This document shows positions 11,301 to 23,300 of a stretch of DNA of 64,000 bases, piece by piece. The DNA is taken from the NCBI GenBank assembly GCA_024516035.1, contig CM044956.1:3245501-3309500 (forward strand), given 5' to 3'. Every line of letters begins with the position of its first letter. The stretch's first letter is position 1. Source of the DNA: Bactericera cockerelli (taxonomy: Eukaryota; Arthropoda; Insecta; Hemiptera; Triozidae). Position numbers and translations under genes: made by a program. Under the pieces are notes generated by a model that did not search any database, was not told the DNA's origin, and saw nothing but the letters and a program-made list of their open reading frames with translations.

Positions 11301-14300
11301 CCATTAAACCCTTAGGAAACTGCAAGCTAGCCTGGCTTGGCTAGTCAGTTACCTGTTTATAGTCCTCTAGCGAGACACTGGTCTTCTCACTGTTTAACGT
11401 CCCCTAGCCAGACTATTGGTTCACATTGTATAAACTTGGCAATTTTGAGATTTTTTTTGTAACCTTGTATTTTGAAATGTTAACTAACCACTACATGCAT
11501 GTGCAAATCTGTTAGGAAGTATATAATAAAAACACAAGGCTTTCTGTTTTCTTTCTGTACCTAGGATGTTTTATTTAGCTGGCAAATGCCAATTACGAGT
11601 CAAAGAATCTGCCGGAATGGGACTACATTTTCCAGGAGGCATTGTTTTTAACAAAGGTTTGGATTCTTTGGGCTAGGTACGCCATTATTTTCTTCACTTT
11701 TCATCAGGAAGAGTGGGGTGGGAGTATTGGAAAGGTATGCGTCCAGGATATTCTAGATAGCTTCCCATCCTTCACCACATTTCCACCAGAAGCAAATGTC
11801 GCCATCTGGAATGATGTTTTTGGCTCTTGGGGTCCTTTGTGAAGTCTTCTGTCTCGTAAATTTCTTGTTTGCTGAGAATTTTGATACTAGTGTCATGGTG
11901 TTTGGCAAGCAGAGTCATCCTTCACATCTAATTTTGAAAGTCAGTGTCGTCACAAAGAATTTTGAATTTCAGCACGTGGAATTTTGAACTTCAGCAAGGA
12001 GAATTTTGAACTTCAGCACGTAGAATTTTGAACTTCAGCAAGTGGAATTTTGAACTTCAGAACGTGGAATTTTGAACTTCAGCAGGTAGAATTTTGAACA
12101 TCAGCAAGTAGAATTTTGAACTTAAGAGCACTTAGAATTTTGGACTTCAGCAAGGAGAATTTTGAACTTCAGCACGTGAAATTTTGAACTTCAGAACGTG
12201 AAATTTTGAACTTCAGCAAGGAGAATTTTGAACTCAGCAAGTAGGTAGAATTTTGAACATCAGCAAGAACAATTTTGAACTTTAGCAAGTAGAATTTTGA
12301 ACATCAGCACGTGGAATTTTGAACATCAGCAAGTAGAATTTTGAACATGAGCAAGCAGAATTTTGAAGATCAGCAAGTAGAATTTTGAACATCAGCAAGA
12401 AGAATTTTGAACATCAGCAAGAAGAATTTTGAATATCAGCAAGAAGAATTTTGAATATCAGCAAGGAGAATTTTGAATATCAGCAAGGAGAATTTTGGCA
12501 ATCAGTGTAATTTAGTTCTTGTGTATTATGTGTTGTGATGTTTGTTCGAGTTCTGTTTAAAATAACTTTTTGAAATTAATATTGATTTCTTTGAGTGGCC
12601 AATTAAAATAACTATTTATATTATTTGGCTTGCATGAAACGAATATTTTTTAACATTATAAATACAATGTCAATTATGGACACAATACTTCCTCATGAAT
12701 GGTAATAAAAAATTTCAACTTTCACTATCGCTAGAGTCAGAGATTTTTTACTGAATCGATTGTATGTATTTACAAAAGTTCTCAACCGATTCTCTTCAAA
12801 TTTGTTTTATATGGTAGAATACCTACATTTTAAATTCTACAAAAAATCCTGTATCAGCAAGTCGTAGACCTTATTACTTCAGATAATTATAGTTTGTAAT
12901 TTTGTACTCATATAGAAGACATTGTAGATGGTCCCATTTTAAATAAATCAACTTCGCACTAACGGCTCTTTGAGATAGAGACCATGCGCCCTTACCTCTA
13001 ACTTTTTACTTATATATTTATATTTTGTGAACGGTACACCCGATTTTGATGAAATTTTGTATGTACATGCATATTAATGTTTCACAGTGCACTTATTTTT
13101 TAATAAAATATGATGGAGCTAATGATATTTAAGAAAATCCGAAATTTTGGACAGATGCAAATATAAGGTGTACGACTTGCCGATACAGATTTTTTTTGTT
13201 GTTGTAAAATCGAGAATGTAGAAAAAAGGTATTCTACCGTGTAAAACAAATTAGAAGAAAATCGGTTAAGTGGTTTTGGAGATACGAGTGACCTAATAAA
13301 AAATCTCAAAATTGTTCAAAAATATACAATGTGAACCAATCACGAGGAAGTATTGTGTCCTTAATTAGCAGTGTATTTTTCATTTTTTTGTCAAATTAAA
13401 GTCTGTTGGGACTATTAAAGTCCCATTATTCAAGCAGTAAGCCCAAAACATATTATTATTCTGTCAAAATTCCAAATGGGAGGGTAACTTGTCATGTCCC
13501 GGCTGGGTTTCGAACCCCCGACCTCTGGAGTCTCACAGAGTGCCGCCTTTACCACTGAGCCACCGGGCCAAACTCTTCCTCGATAGTTTTGTAAAATTAG
13601 AGAAGAAATAATTAGCCAGAGAAAGTTTCGCCTGCAATATGATAACACGTCGGTGATTCAAATTTTTCATTGCGACATTATTTTATTCAAAAGTTTTTGC
13701 ACTTGTGATATTTTTTAAATTTTTATATACTAAAAAAATGGTTCGCCATGGTAGAATTGGTAGATCACCGAGCCCTGTGTCTGGAGGACCTTCGCGTGCT
13801 GCCCCCACCCCTACCCCCACGCCATCCGCCCCTGCCCCCATCCAAGCCCAGCAGACCATGCCTGCCCCTGTGGCGGCCTCGGCTCAAGGCCCCGGGCTTC
13901 TCGGACAGATGGCCGCCACCGCCGGAGGTGTAGCCATCGGGCACACCATGGGACACGCCCTCACGCGCATGCTCAGTGGCGGAAGCGACAAGGAGGCTGT
14001 AGTAGTGGCGGCACCGGCGGCCCAGCCAGAGCCGCCAGGCGAGGCCGCCGGCGACTGCGCGTGGGAGATGAAGCAGTTCCTGCAGTGCGCCAACACAGAG
14101 AGTGACCTGTCGCTCTGCGCAGGATTCAACGAGGCCCTGCGCCAGTGCAAGGCGTCCAACCACCTTCTGTAGGCGAGTCCCCACTGAGCAGGAGATGGGT
14201 CAAAGCTTTCGTCCTGTGATCTAGCCCCCCCCCCCCCCCTGAGCAAGAGATGGAAATGTTGAAGCTTTATCAATCACCCTGTAATCTAGTTCCGTCTGAA

Positions 14301-17300
14301 CCAGAGATAGAAGTGTCGAAATTTTCTGTCCAGCTTTTATTCTTACAAACAATGTTATACATGTAAAACTACAAACAATGATATATACTTGTAAAACTAC
14401 AAACAAAATACATTTATGAGTTGATAAAATTATAGTTGATCTCCTTGAGTAGACCTACTTTACAAATAATTATGAAAGTCAAAGATTTCAAAGGAAAGTA
14501 ATGGAATCACCCAAAAAAATGGATTGTTCTGTCCCCCAGTCCCGGTAGCTCAGTGGTAAAGGCGGCACTCTGTAAATGCAGAGACACCAGAGGTCGCGGG
14601 TTCGAAACCCAGCCGGGGCATGACAAGTTATCCTCCCATTTGGGATTTTTACCACATAATAGTACGTCTTGGGCTTACTGCTGCATGGAATAATGGGACT
14701 TATAGGCCTAATCGGGCAGTATAAATAAGGCGATATTATTATTATTGTTAGTTTTCAGTGCCAGAACACGTTAAAGGGTCTCAGGAACCTAGAGGACACA
14801 GGCCTTTAACCAAAGTTAAAGGCCTGTGGCCCGTGTGTCTGTCTGCCTGTGAACAAAATATCTCAAGAACGGTAATAAGCTAGGGACCGATTTCAACTAC
14901 AAGTTTCGTGTCGCATGCTCTCCCTAAAAGTCTACACGCTTGGACTAACTTTTTTTATTACTCATCTTAGATGGTGGTTGTGACATATCAAATCATTGCA
15001 CTGCCTTTTTTTGTTGTAATTTTGACTTTATTTATTTTTTTCAGGTTTGTACAATTTTTTCTTAATGCTAAAATAACAGACAGTTATATTTAGTCATAAT
15101 TATTAAATTAACAAAAAATATGGGTATGGTAATTTATATATCAAAAGTCTATATTATTCTCACTAAGATCTTCCATAAGGAAGGTGTTGATTACGAATTT
15201 GATATTTTTTTTTTTTTTTTTTTTTTAAGTGGGGTTTTAACGTCGCTTTCAACTGCCATGGTCATATCACGACGGGGGTTTTACCCTCCATTCGCAGGAA
15301 ACTCACAAACCTGCTACTCACATTGACCTCACCCAGCCTGAGTGGGGCCGGGAAAAGCCAGCGTCACGAGAATTAGAATTTGAATGGTCACCCATCCAAG
15401 TCTTAACCTCGCTGGATGTCGCTTAACTTCGGTGTTCTGAAGGGAACCGGTGTATTCAACATGCCATCGACGCTGGCGAATTTGATATTAATTCTTCGTA
15501 AAATGCTATCGTTCAGTCGCCAGTTGCGGAATTTGACTTCTTTTCGAGGGAAAGTTTTGTGGTGTCACACCAGTTTATTTCATTTTCAAGTTATCTCTTC
15601 ACTAGTTGGAATCTCAAAACATATTGATTTTGTGTCGGCACTCTTTAATAATCTCACCTCAAGTGAATAATTCGGAATAGTGAGCGATAATAAATATATT
15701 GATTTTGTGTACCTTATCATTCATGATTAACAACCCACTTCTGTGTGAGTTATGACAAGTCGGGCCTCGGTTCTTCCAGAGTACTATGAGCTAAGGGTTG
15801 GGTGGAAGAGATTGCCATAGGCAATAACCCCGCCCTTTGGCTAGGACATATGTTTTTATATATTTTTCTATTCTTTTTCATATTATTGTATATATTGTTT
15901 CCATTTTTTTCTTTGTTTAAATAATTATTTACATTGTACATTATGTCCATTTCTAGTAAAGTGTAAAATAATAATAATAATATATTTATTTATAAATAAT
16001 ATAGCGGAAATTTTTAAACAATTAATTGTAACATACTAGTTATAGTTTTAGTGAGATAGACTGAAATGTCTTCTCACTATTAACTTAGAAGCAAAAAAAA
16101 ATGTATCTACCTCGAAATAATAATAATAATATGAGCGTAACCGAGCAAGCGTAACTAGTGACCTTTCCGTCAGCCAAGTGGAAAACTCGCGACAAGGAAA
16201 TCTCTTCATTCTGCACGAGGACTGCTTTGTTTTCGCAACCCAGATGTGACTCGCGTGACTCATACCTTGCCATTCCGCACATCTGTCGTCTGTGGCGAAA
16301 CGTTTTATTGCATCGACATAAATTTTCTACGATGAGGACGAAGAAAACATATCATCATCATAGGGTGGCGTCATCGTGAACGATGGTAAAAAATACACTG
16401 CCAATCATTGACATAATACTTCCTCGTGATTGGTTCTCATTGTTGTTGTTGTTGTAGTCAGCTTGGCTACAGCTGGAGGGGAGAATGATGGTCTCTAGAC
16501 AACTTTATTTCAAAGTTGGCTCGTCCTGAACCACGTATTTCTATATGCGATCAACCATCATGAGGACTTGGACTTTTCTTTAAAAGCCATTAAACCCTTA
16601 GGAAACTGCAAGCTAGCCTGGCTTGTAAGGCTTGGCTAGTCAGTTACCTGTTTATAGTCCTCTAGCGAGACACTGGTCTTCTCACTGTTTAACGTCCCCT
16701 AGCCAGACTATTGGTTCACATTGTATAAACTTGGCAATTTTGAGATTTTTGTTGACTGCTAACCTTGTATTTTGAAATGTTAACTAACCACTACATGCAT
16801 GTGCAAATCTGTTAGGAAGTACATAATAAAAACACAAGGCTTTCTGTTTTCTTTCTGTACCTAGGATGTTTTATTTAGCTGGCAAATGCCAATTACGAGT
16901 CAAAGAATCTGCCGGAATGGGACTACATTTTCCAGGAGGCATTGTTTTTAACAAGGTTTGGATTCTTTGGGCTAGGTACGCCACCCAAAAAAATGGATTG
17001 TTCTGTCCCCCAGTCCCGGTAGCTCAGTGGTAAAGGCGGCACTCTGTAAATGCAGAGACACCAGAGGTCGCGGGTTCGAAACCCAGCCGGGGCATGACAA
17101 GTTATCCTCCCATTTGGGATTTTTACCACATAATAGTACGTCTTGGGCTTACTGCTGCATGGAATAATGGGACTTATAGGCCTAATCGGGCAGTATAAAT
17201 AAGGCGATATTATTATTATTGTTAGTTTTCAGTGCCAGAACACGTTAAAGGGTCTCAGGAACCTAGAGGCCACAGGCCTTTAACCAAAGTTAAAGGCCTG

Positions 17301-20300
17301 TGGCCCGTGTGTCTGTCTGCCTGTGAACAAAATATCTCAAGAACGGTAATAAGCTAGGGACCGATTTCAACTACAAGTTTCGTGTCGCATGCTCTCCCTA
17401 AAAGTCTACACGCTTGGACTAACTTTTTTTATTACTCATCTTAGATGGTGGTTGTGACATATCAAATCATTGCACTGCCTTTTTTTGTTGTAATTTTGAC
17501 TTTATTTATTTTTTTCAGGTTTGTACAATTTTTTCTTAATGCTAAAATAACAGATAGTTATATTTAGTCATAATTATTAAATTAACAAAAAAATATGGGT
17601 ATGGTAATTTATATATCAAAAGTCTATATTATTCTCACTAAGATCTTCCATAAGGAAGGTGTTGATTACGAATTTGATATTTTTTTTTTTTTTTTTTTTT
17701 TTAAGTGGGGTTTTAACGTCGCTTTCAACTGCCATGGTCATATCACGACGGGGGTTTTACCCTCCATTCGCAGGAAACTCACAAACCTGCTACTCACATT
17801 GACCTCACCCAGCCTGAGTGGGGCCGGGAAAAGCCAGCGTCACGAGAATTAGAATTTGAATGGTCACCCATCCAAGTCTTAACCTCGCTGGATGTCGCTT
17901 AACTTCGGTGTTCTGAAGGGAACCGGTGTATTCAACATGCCATCGACGCTGGCGAATTTGATATTAATTCTTCGTAAAATGCTATCGTTCAGTCGCCAGT
18001 TGCGGAATTTGACTTCTTTTCGAGGGAAAGTTTTGTGGTGTCACACCAGTTTATTTCATTTTCAAGTTATCTCTTCACTAGTTGGAATCTCAAAACATAT
18101 TGATTTTGTGTCGGCACTCTTTAATAATCTCACCTCAAGTGAATAATTCGGAATAGTGAGCGATAATAAATATATTGATTTTGTGTACCTTATCATTCAT
18201 GATTAACAACCCACTTCTGTGTGAGTTATGACAAGTCGGGCCTCGGTTCTTCCAGAGTACTATGAGCTAAGGGTTGGGTGGAAGAGATTGCCATAGGCAA
18301 TAACCCCGCCCTTTAGCTAGGACATATGTTTTTATATATTTTTCTATTCTTTTTCATATTATTGTATACAGGGTGATTCAGAAAAGTACCGTCAAACGTT
18401 AACCACATATTCTATGGGCTAGTTAAGGAGGGGTCAACTCTATAAAAGAAAGTGCGCAAATGCCTCCTAACGAAGGAACACGCCCCTTAAGGTGTTTTTA
18501 AACAATCGAAATTTTCATTTTACGGCTTACCTATTTGGGATATCGCAATGTGGTAAAAAAATCACTCTCAATACTAGATAGCACCTTTCTTTTGGCACAA
18601 AATTTAACACCATTCCAATGTCAGGGGCGGTCTCAGGAGGGTCAGATGGTAGAAAAAAGGTTCTAACTTTTTAGTCGTTGCTTGTAATTGAATTTGGTTT
18701 TCACCCTATTAAAACGTCTGTCATTGTCTACAAAAATGTTCTGAATAATTTTTTTCTCAAACCAACACAAACGCTTGAAAATTGAAATTGAAGATTTTAA
18801 AACCGCATTAAGTTTTGAAACCTATGCAGCTAGCATACAATTTTAGAACAAGAATTTTCAGCCAATTCATTATTTAACAAAGAAATACACCTGAAATATT
18901 TGAACGTGTTCGTCAATCTTTTCCAAGGCGTATGGAGGTCTGCATTGAAGCCAGAGGAGCCCATGTGGAACATTTGCTGTAAATCTTATTTCGGCTTAAG
19001 CCCTTCAATTTCGATTTTCAAGCGTTTGTGTTGGTTTGAGAAAAAAATTATTCAGAACATTTCTGTAGACAATGACAGACGTTTTAATAGGGTGAAAACC
19101 AAATTCAATTACAAGCAACGACTAAAAAGTTAGAACCTTTTTTCTACCATCTGACCCTCCTGAGACCGCCCCTGACATTGGAATGGTGTTAAATTTTGTG
19201 CCAAAAGAAAGGTGCTATCTAGTATTGAGAGTGATTTTTTTACCACATTGCGATACCCCAAATAGGTAAGCCGTAAAATGAAAATTTCGATTGTTTAAAA
19301 ACACCTTAAGGGGCGTGTACCTCCGTTAGGAGGCATTTGCGCACTTTCTTTTATAGAGTTGACCCCTCCTTAACTAGCCCATAGAATATGTGGTTAACGT
19401 TTGACGGTACTTTTCTGAATCACCCTGTATATTGTTTCCATTTTTTTCTTTGTTTAAATAATTATTTACATTGTACATTATGTCCATTTCTAGTAAAGTG
19501 TAAAATAATAATAATAATATATTTATTTATAAATAATATAGCGGAAATTTTTAAACAATTAATTGTAACATACTAGTTATAGTTTTAGTGAGATAGACTG
19601 AAATGTCTTCTCACTATTAACTTAGAAGCAAAAAAAAATGTATCTACCTCGAAATAATAATAATAATAATATGAGCGTAACCGAGCAAGCGTAACTAGTG
19701 ACCTTTCCGTCAGCCAAGTGGAAAACTCGCGACAAGGAAATCTCTTCTTTCTGCACGAGGACTGCTTTGTTTTCGCAACCCAGCTGTGACTCGCGTGACT
19801 CATACCTTGCCATTCCGCACATCTGTCGTCTGTGGCGAAACGTTTTATTGCATCGACATAAATTTTCTACGATGACGACGAAGAAAAACATATCATCATC
19901 ATCATCATCATCATCATAGGGTGGCGTTATCGTGAACGATGGTAGCCAGACAGTAGAGGAATGACTCAGCACTTCTACCATCCACTCTCTTTACAAGGAG
20001 GCTAATAGTTGACAAGGGCCCCCAGAACCAAGCCAATGCTGGTCTACTCCCTGTTTATAGTCCCCCAGCCAGACATTATTTATTTATTTCAACAAGAAAA
20101 TACGGGCATCCTTGCACCATCTTCATAAGGAAGGGCCATCACTCTTTTTCTTGATCCTCTGAGCCTAAGCCATGTTGCTCTAATGCAATGTTGCTCATTA
20201 CAGTCAAAACTTTTTTAGTTTTTAATTTGGGTTAAACGTTGTGAAAGCAACTGCAAAATCATATCACGACGGCTGTGCTTTGAGTAATGCTGTGCTACCC

Positions 20301-23300
20301 ATTAAAAACACTGCTACTCAAGTGGTAAACGCGCTATTCTGGTAATCCAAGTAGCGTAGAGATCCGTTTATTCGAATCCCATCCAGTGCATGAATTTTTC
20401 CTCATTAATTTGAGTGTATGACCACATAATAATAAGATCCTCTGAGGGTTAGGTGGTAAAAAATGCTTTGAGCATTTTTTACCATTAAAGAGTGTTAGTT
20501 ACCTTCCTCGCCTGGTGGTTACCTTCCATTAAAGAGTGTTAGTATTCAAGAGGCTCTTGCTTTGTAAATTATTTCTATTAATAATTGTACATAATAGGTA
20601 ATTGTACATAATTGTGTTCGTTTTTGTAAAGAAAAATATTCTTTTATCTCTCTAACTCATAAACTTTTCCAAAAATATTTCATGCTGTGTTCTCGAGGAG
20701 GCTTAAGAAAACCTCTTGAACCCTTCGAAAATATGAAACTTGATATGAGTGATTAGTTGACCACTGACCAATGACCATATGCTTTCCCTATATACATTAC
20801 CTTTTACAAGGCAGCTGGAGAAGTTAAAGTGCTTCCTTGAATGGCTTCTGTCTGATCCATTCACCTTGTTTCCTAGATAAACGTTTTTTTCATGTATTGT
20901 GGTGCTTCCGAGTCCAGAAAGTGTAGGTAGACTTTAATCGGGAGGCAAGTAAAACAGTGGACATTTATTATTTTGATAAAGTAAAGACTAAATAGTCTGG
21001 CTGGGGACTATAAACAGGGAGTAGACCAGCAATCTGGCTGGGGGACTATAAACAGGGAGTAGACCAGCAGTCTGGCTGGGGTACTATAAACAGGGAGACC
21101 AGCAGTCTGGCTGGGGGACTATAAACAGGGAGGAGACCAGTAGTCTGGCTGGGGTTCTATAAACAGGGAGACCAGCAGTCTGCTGGGTGACTATAGACGG
21201 AGAGTAGACCAGCAGTCTGGCTGGGGGACTATAAACAGGGAGTAGAGCAGCATGGGCTTGGTTCTGGGGACCCTTGTCAATTATTAGCCTCCTTGAAAAG
21301 ACAGTGGTAGAAGTGCTGAGTCATTCCTCCACTGTCTGGATACCATCATTCATGATGACGCCTCCCTATGATGATGATGATGAAATTAACTTAGGGTTGT
21401 ATTTTGAAACAGGATTGAATAACTAGGATTTGTTAATCCAAGCCACTATCACTTAACAGTTAATATAAATGCGTTGTAACGAATTGGAATTCCCACCTGA
21501 AGGCGTTGTTAAGTGTAGGTTTAGTTAATCTAATCCTCTTTCATAATTCGGGCCTTAAAGGCGGTTACAAAACTGCATCCCGTTCAAGTCCCGTTTTCAG
21601 CGGAGATTTATTGAAGCGAGTTTGACTAGTTGTGAGATATCACAAAAAAGAGTTTGAGTAATTGTTGTGAGTTATCACAAAAGCGAGTTTGAATAGTTTA
21701 GATATCACTTTAACTTATAACTTTTTTCTTCTCCCAACGAGGGAGATATGTGTCACCTAAACTCGGCAGTCGTAGTCTCTTCGCTAGTAGGTCAATTTAG
21801 CTTGTCATACATAGAATTATCAAGGGGGGGGGGGGTGTTCTAATGAGTCACTATAAGTGACGTCATCCCCAGGAGGTTATTCCCACTAGCGTGAATAATT
21901 CATTTCTACAACGAATTTATCGTCTTTCTTTGAAAAAGCGTTCATCATGTCAATAATAAAAATAATAATATCGCCTTATTTATACTGCCTGATTAGGACT
22001 AATGAGTCCCGTTATTACAGCAGTAAGCTCAGTAGTTAAAAAAGTTATCATATTAGTTTTAATCTGTTTCGTGATATTACAACTACTCAAACTCGCTTTA
22101 CTAAATCTACGCTGAAACCGGGACTTGAACCATCGACCTCCAGTTTACAAGTCCACCACTTTATCGATCAAGATACTGAGGTCGGTTTTAAGCTCAGTAT
22201 ACGTATTATTATGTGGTCAAATTCTCAAATGGGAGCATAACATGTCTCAGGATGGCATGACTGGGCACGGTTTCGAACACGCGACCTCTTGATTACCGGA
22301 CAGATGCCTTGACCACTGAGCTCCCGTGACAGTTTGTAAAGTCTGACTTTGACACAAACTAAACAAACTATTATATTGTTTGATAAACTATTGTATAGTT
22401 TAACTATAGAAGAAAAAGAAAAATATTTCAAACTATTGTATAGTTTAACTATAAAAGAAAAAGAAAAATATTTCAAACTATTGTATTGTTTGAAACATTT
22501 TTCTTTTTCTTCTAAACAACCCCATTTTCCCGTACTTCGGATAAATTTAAAAAAAATTCCTTCAAAAAAATAAATAAATTAGTCGTGAAATGTCGAGTGT
22601 AAAACATTTGCGTGTTTGACTGTTGGGCCAAATATATTCATGTTCCTCTTATAAAGAGGTTATTTTCCCTTAACATATAGAGAGGTGAATTGGACCTCGA
22701 TATTGTTCTCTTATATCCAGGTTTCTCTTATTAAGAGGTCATTTTCCCTTATATGTAGAGATAGGTAAATTGGACCTGGATAATTATATACTCTTAAATC
22801 CAGGTTCGACTGTATATAGCTATAATGCAAAGTCGATAATTATCTTATTGCCACGTGTATCGTGAATCCTTCACAGCGTATACAATGTGAATCATTCACG
22901 AGGAAGTACTGTGTCCATAATTGGCAGTGTACCTATTTTCTGTGTTATTCTTCTTTCATAGTTTGAGAATTTCGACGTGTTCTCGTGATATGAAATTCAA
23001 TTTGAATGAAGGGAAATTTATCAGTGATTATAAATGATGGATCGTTCTGCTGTATCTGTTGTATACAAGCATAATTATGGTGTTCTCTGTTGATGTCACG
23101 TTTTCCATAACATATTATCTATTTTCACCTTTGTCAGGCTCGGATCGAGTTTTTAATGAATGAAAAAAAAAGTTGTCATATTTGTGTTAATCACTTTCGT
23201 GCTTTCACAACTAGTCAAACTCGCTTTACTAATAAATCTACGGGAGGCACCGAATTCCGTCTCATTTACCTTTGTTTCACTGTATTCCGTCCCGTCAATA

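Larger units (their letters stand above)
11107..16385. repeat. Tandem segmental duplication, copy 1
   Basis: Sequence 11107-11683 recurs at about 16390-16983, and 14510-16385 recurs at about 16983-19942 (less an insertion). The copies are about 98-99% identical by eye, with single-base changes such as CAGATGTGAC/CAGCTGTGAC. Copy 1 keeps 11684-14509, which includes the CHCHD2-like ORF; copy 2 lacks it. Confidence 0.9.
16386..19942. repeat. Tandem segmental duplication, copy 2
   Basis: Junction GAACGATGGTA/AAAAAATACACT at about 16385. The deletion junction GGTACGCCACCCAAAAAAAT at about 16983 joins sequences that in copy 1 are 2.8 kb apart, removing the CHCHD2-like ORF and the 22-bp minisatellite. 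Copy 2 has gained the fold-back element at 18369-19427. Confidence 0.9.
19906..21379. repeat. ~1.47-kb region bounded by ~172-bp inverted repeats (R1-related)
   Basis: 19906-20077 and 21208-21379 are inverted copies (paired positions sum to about 41285). They contain GACTCAGCACTTCTACCA and GTCTACTCCCTGTTTATAGT, and the outer edges run into (ATC)n/(ATG)n. The inner edges carry the R1 5' motif (GTCTGGCTGGGGGACTATAA), but the rest of the body is unrelated to R1, so two families share a 5' module. Confidence 0.7.

Noticed and set aside
11940..12500. Regular 22-bp repeats as a CRISPR array
   Set aside because: There are no unique spacers; it is a head-to-tail minisatellite in an animal intron.
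13748..14273. ORFs overlapping the CHCHD2-like gene on both strands
   Set aside because: Low-complexity shadows of the GC-rich CX9C-coding frame.
14538..14620. tRNA-like sequences throughout the window as tRNA genes
   Set aside because: They have A and B boxes but aberrant anticodon arms and are followed by conserved SINE bodies and (ATT)n tails.
15384..15477. A 5S rRNA gene or pseudogene
   Set aside because: Similarity covers only the 5S head, then passes into a body shared by many dispersed copies with TSDs and A tail, so it is a SINE.
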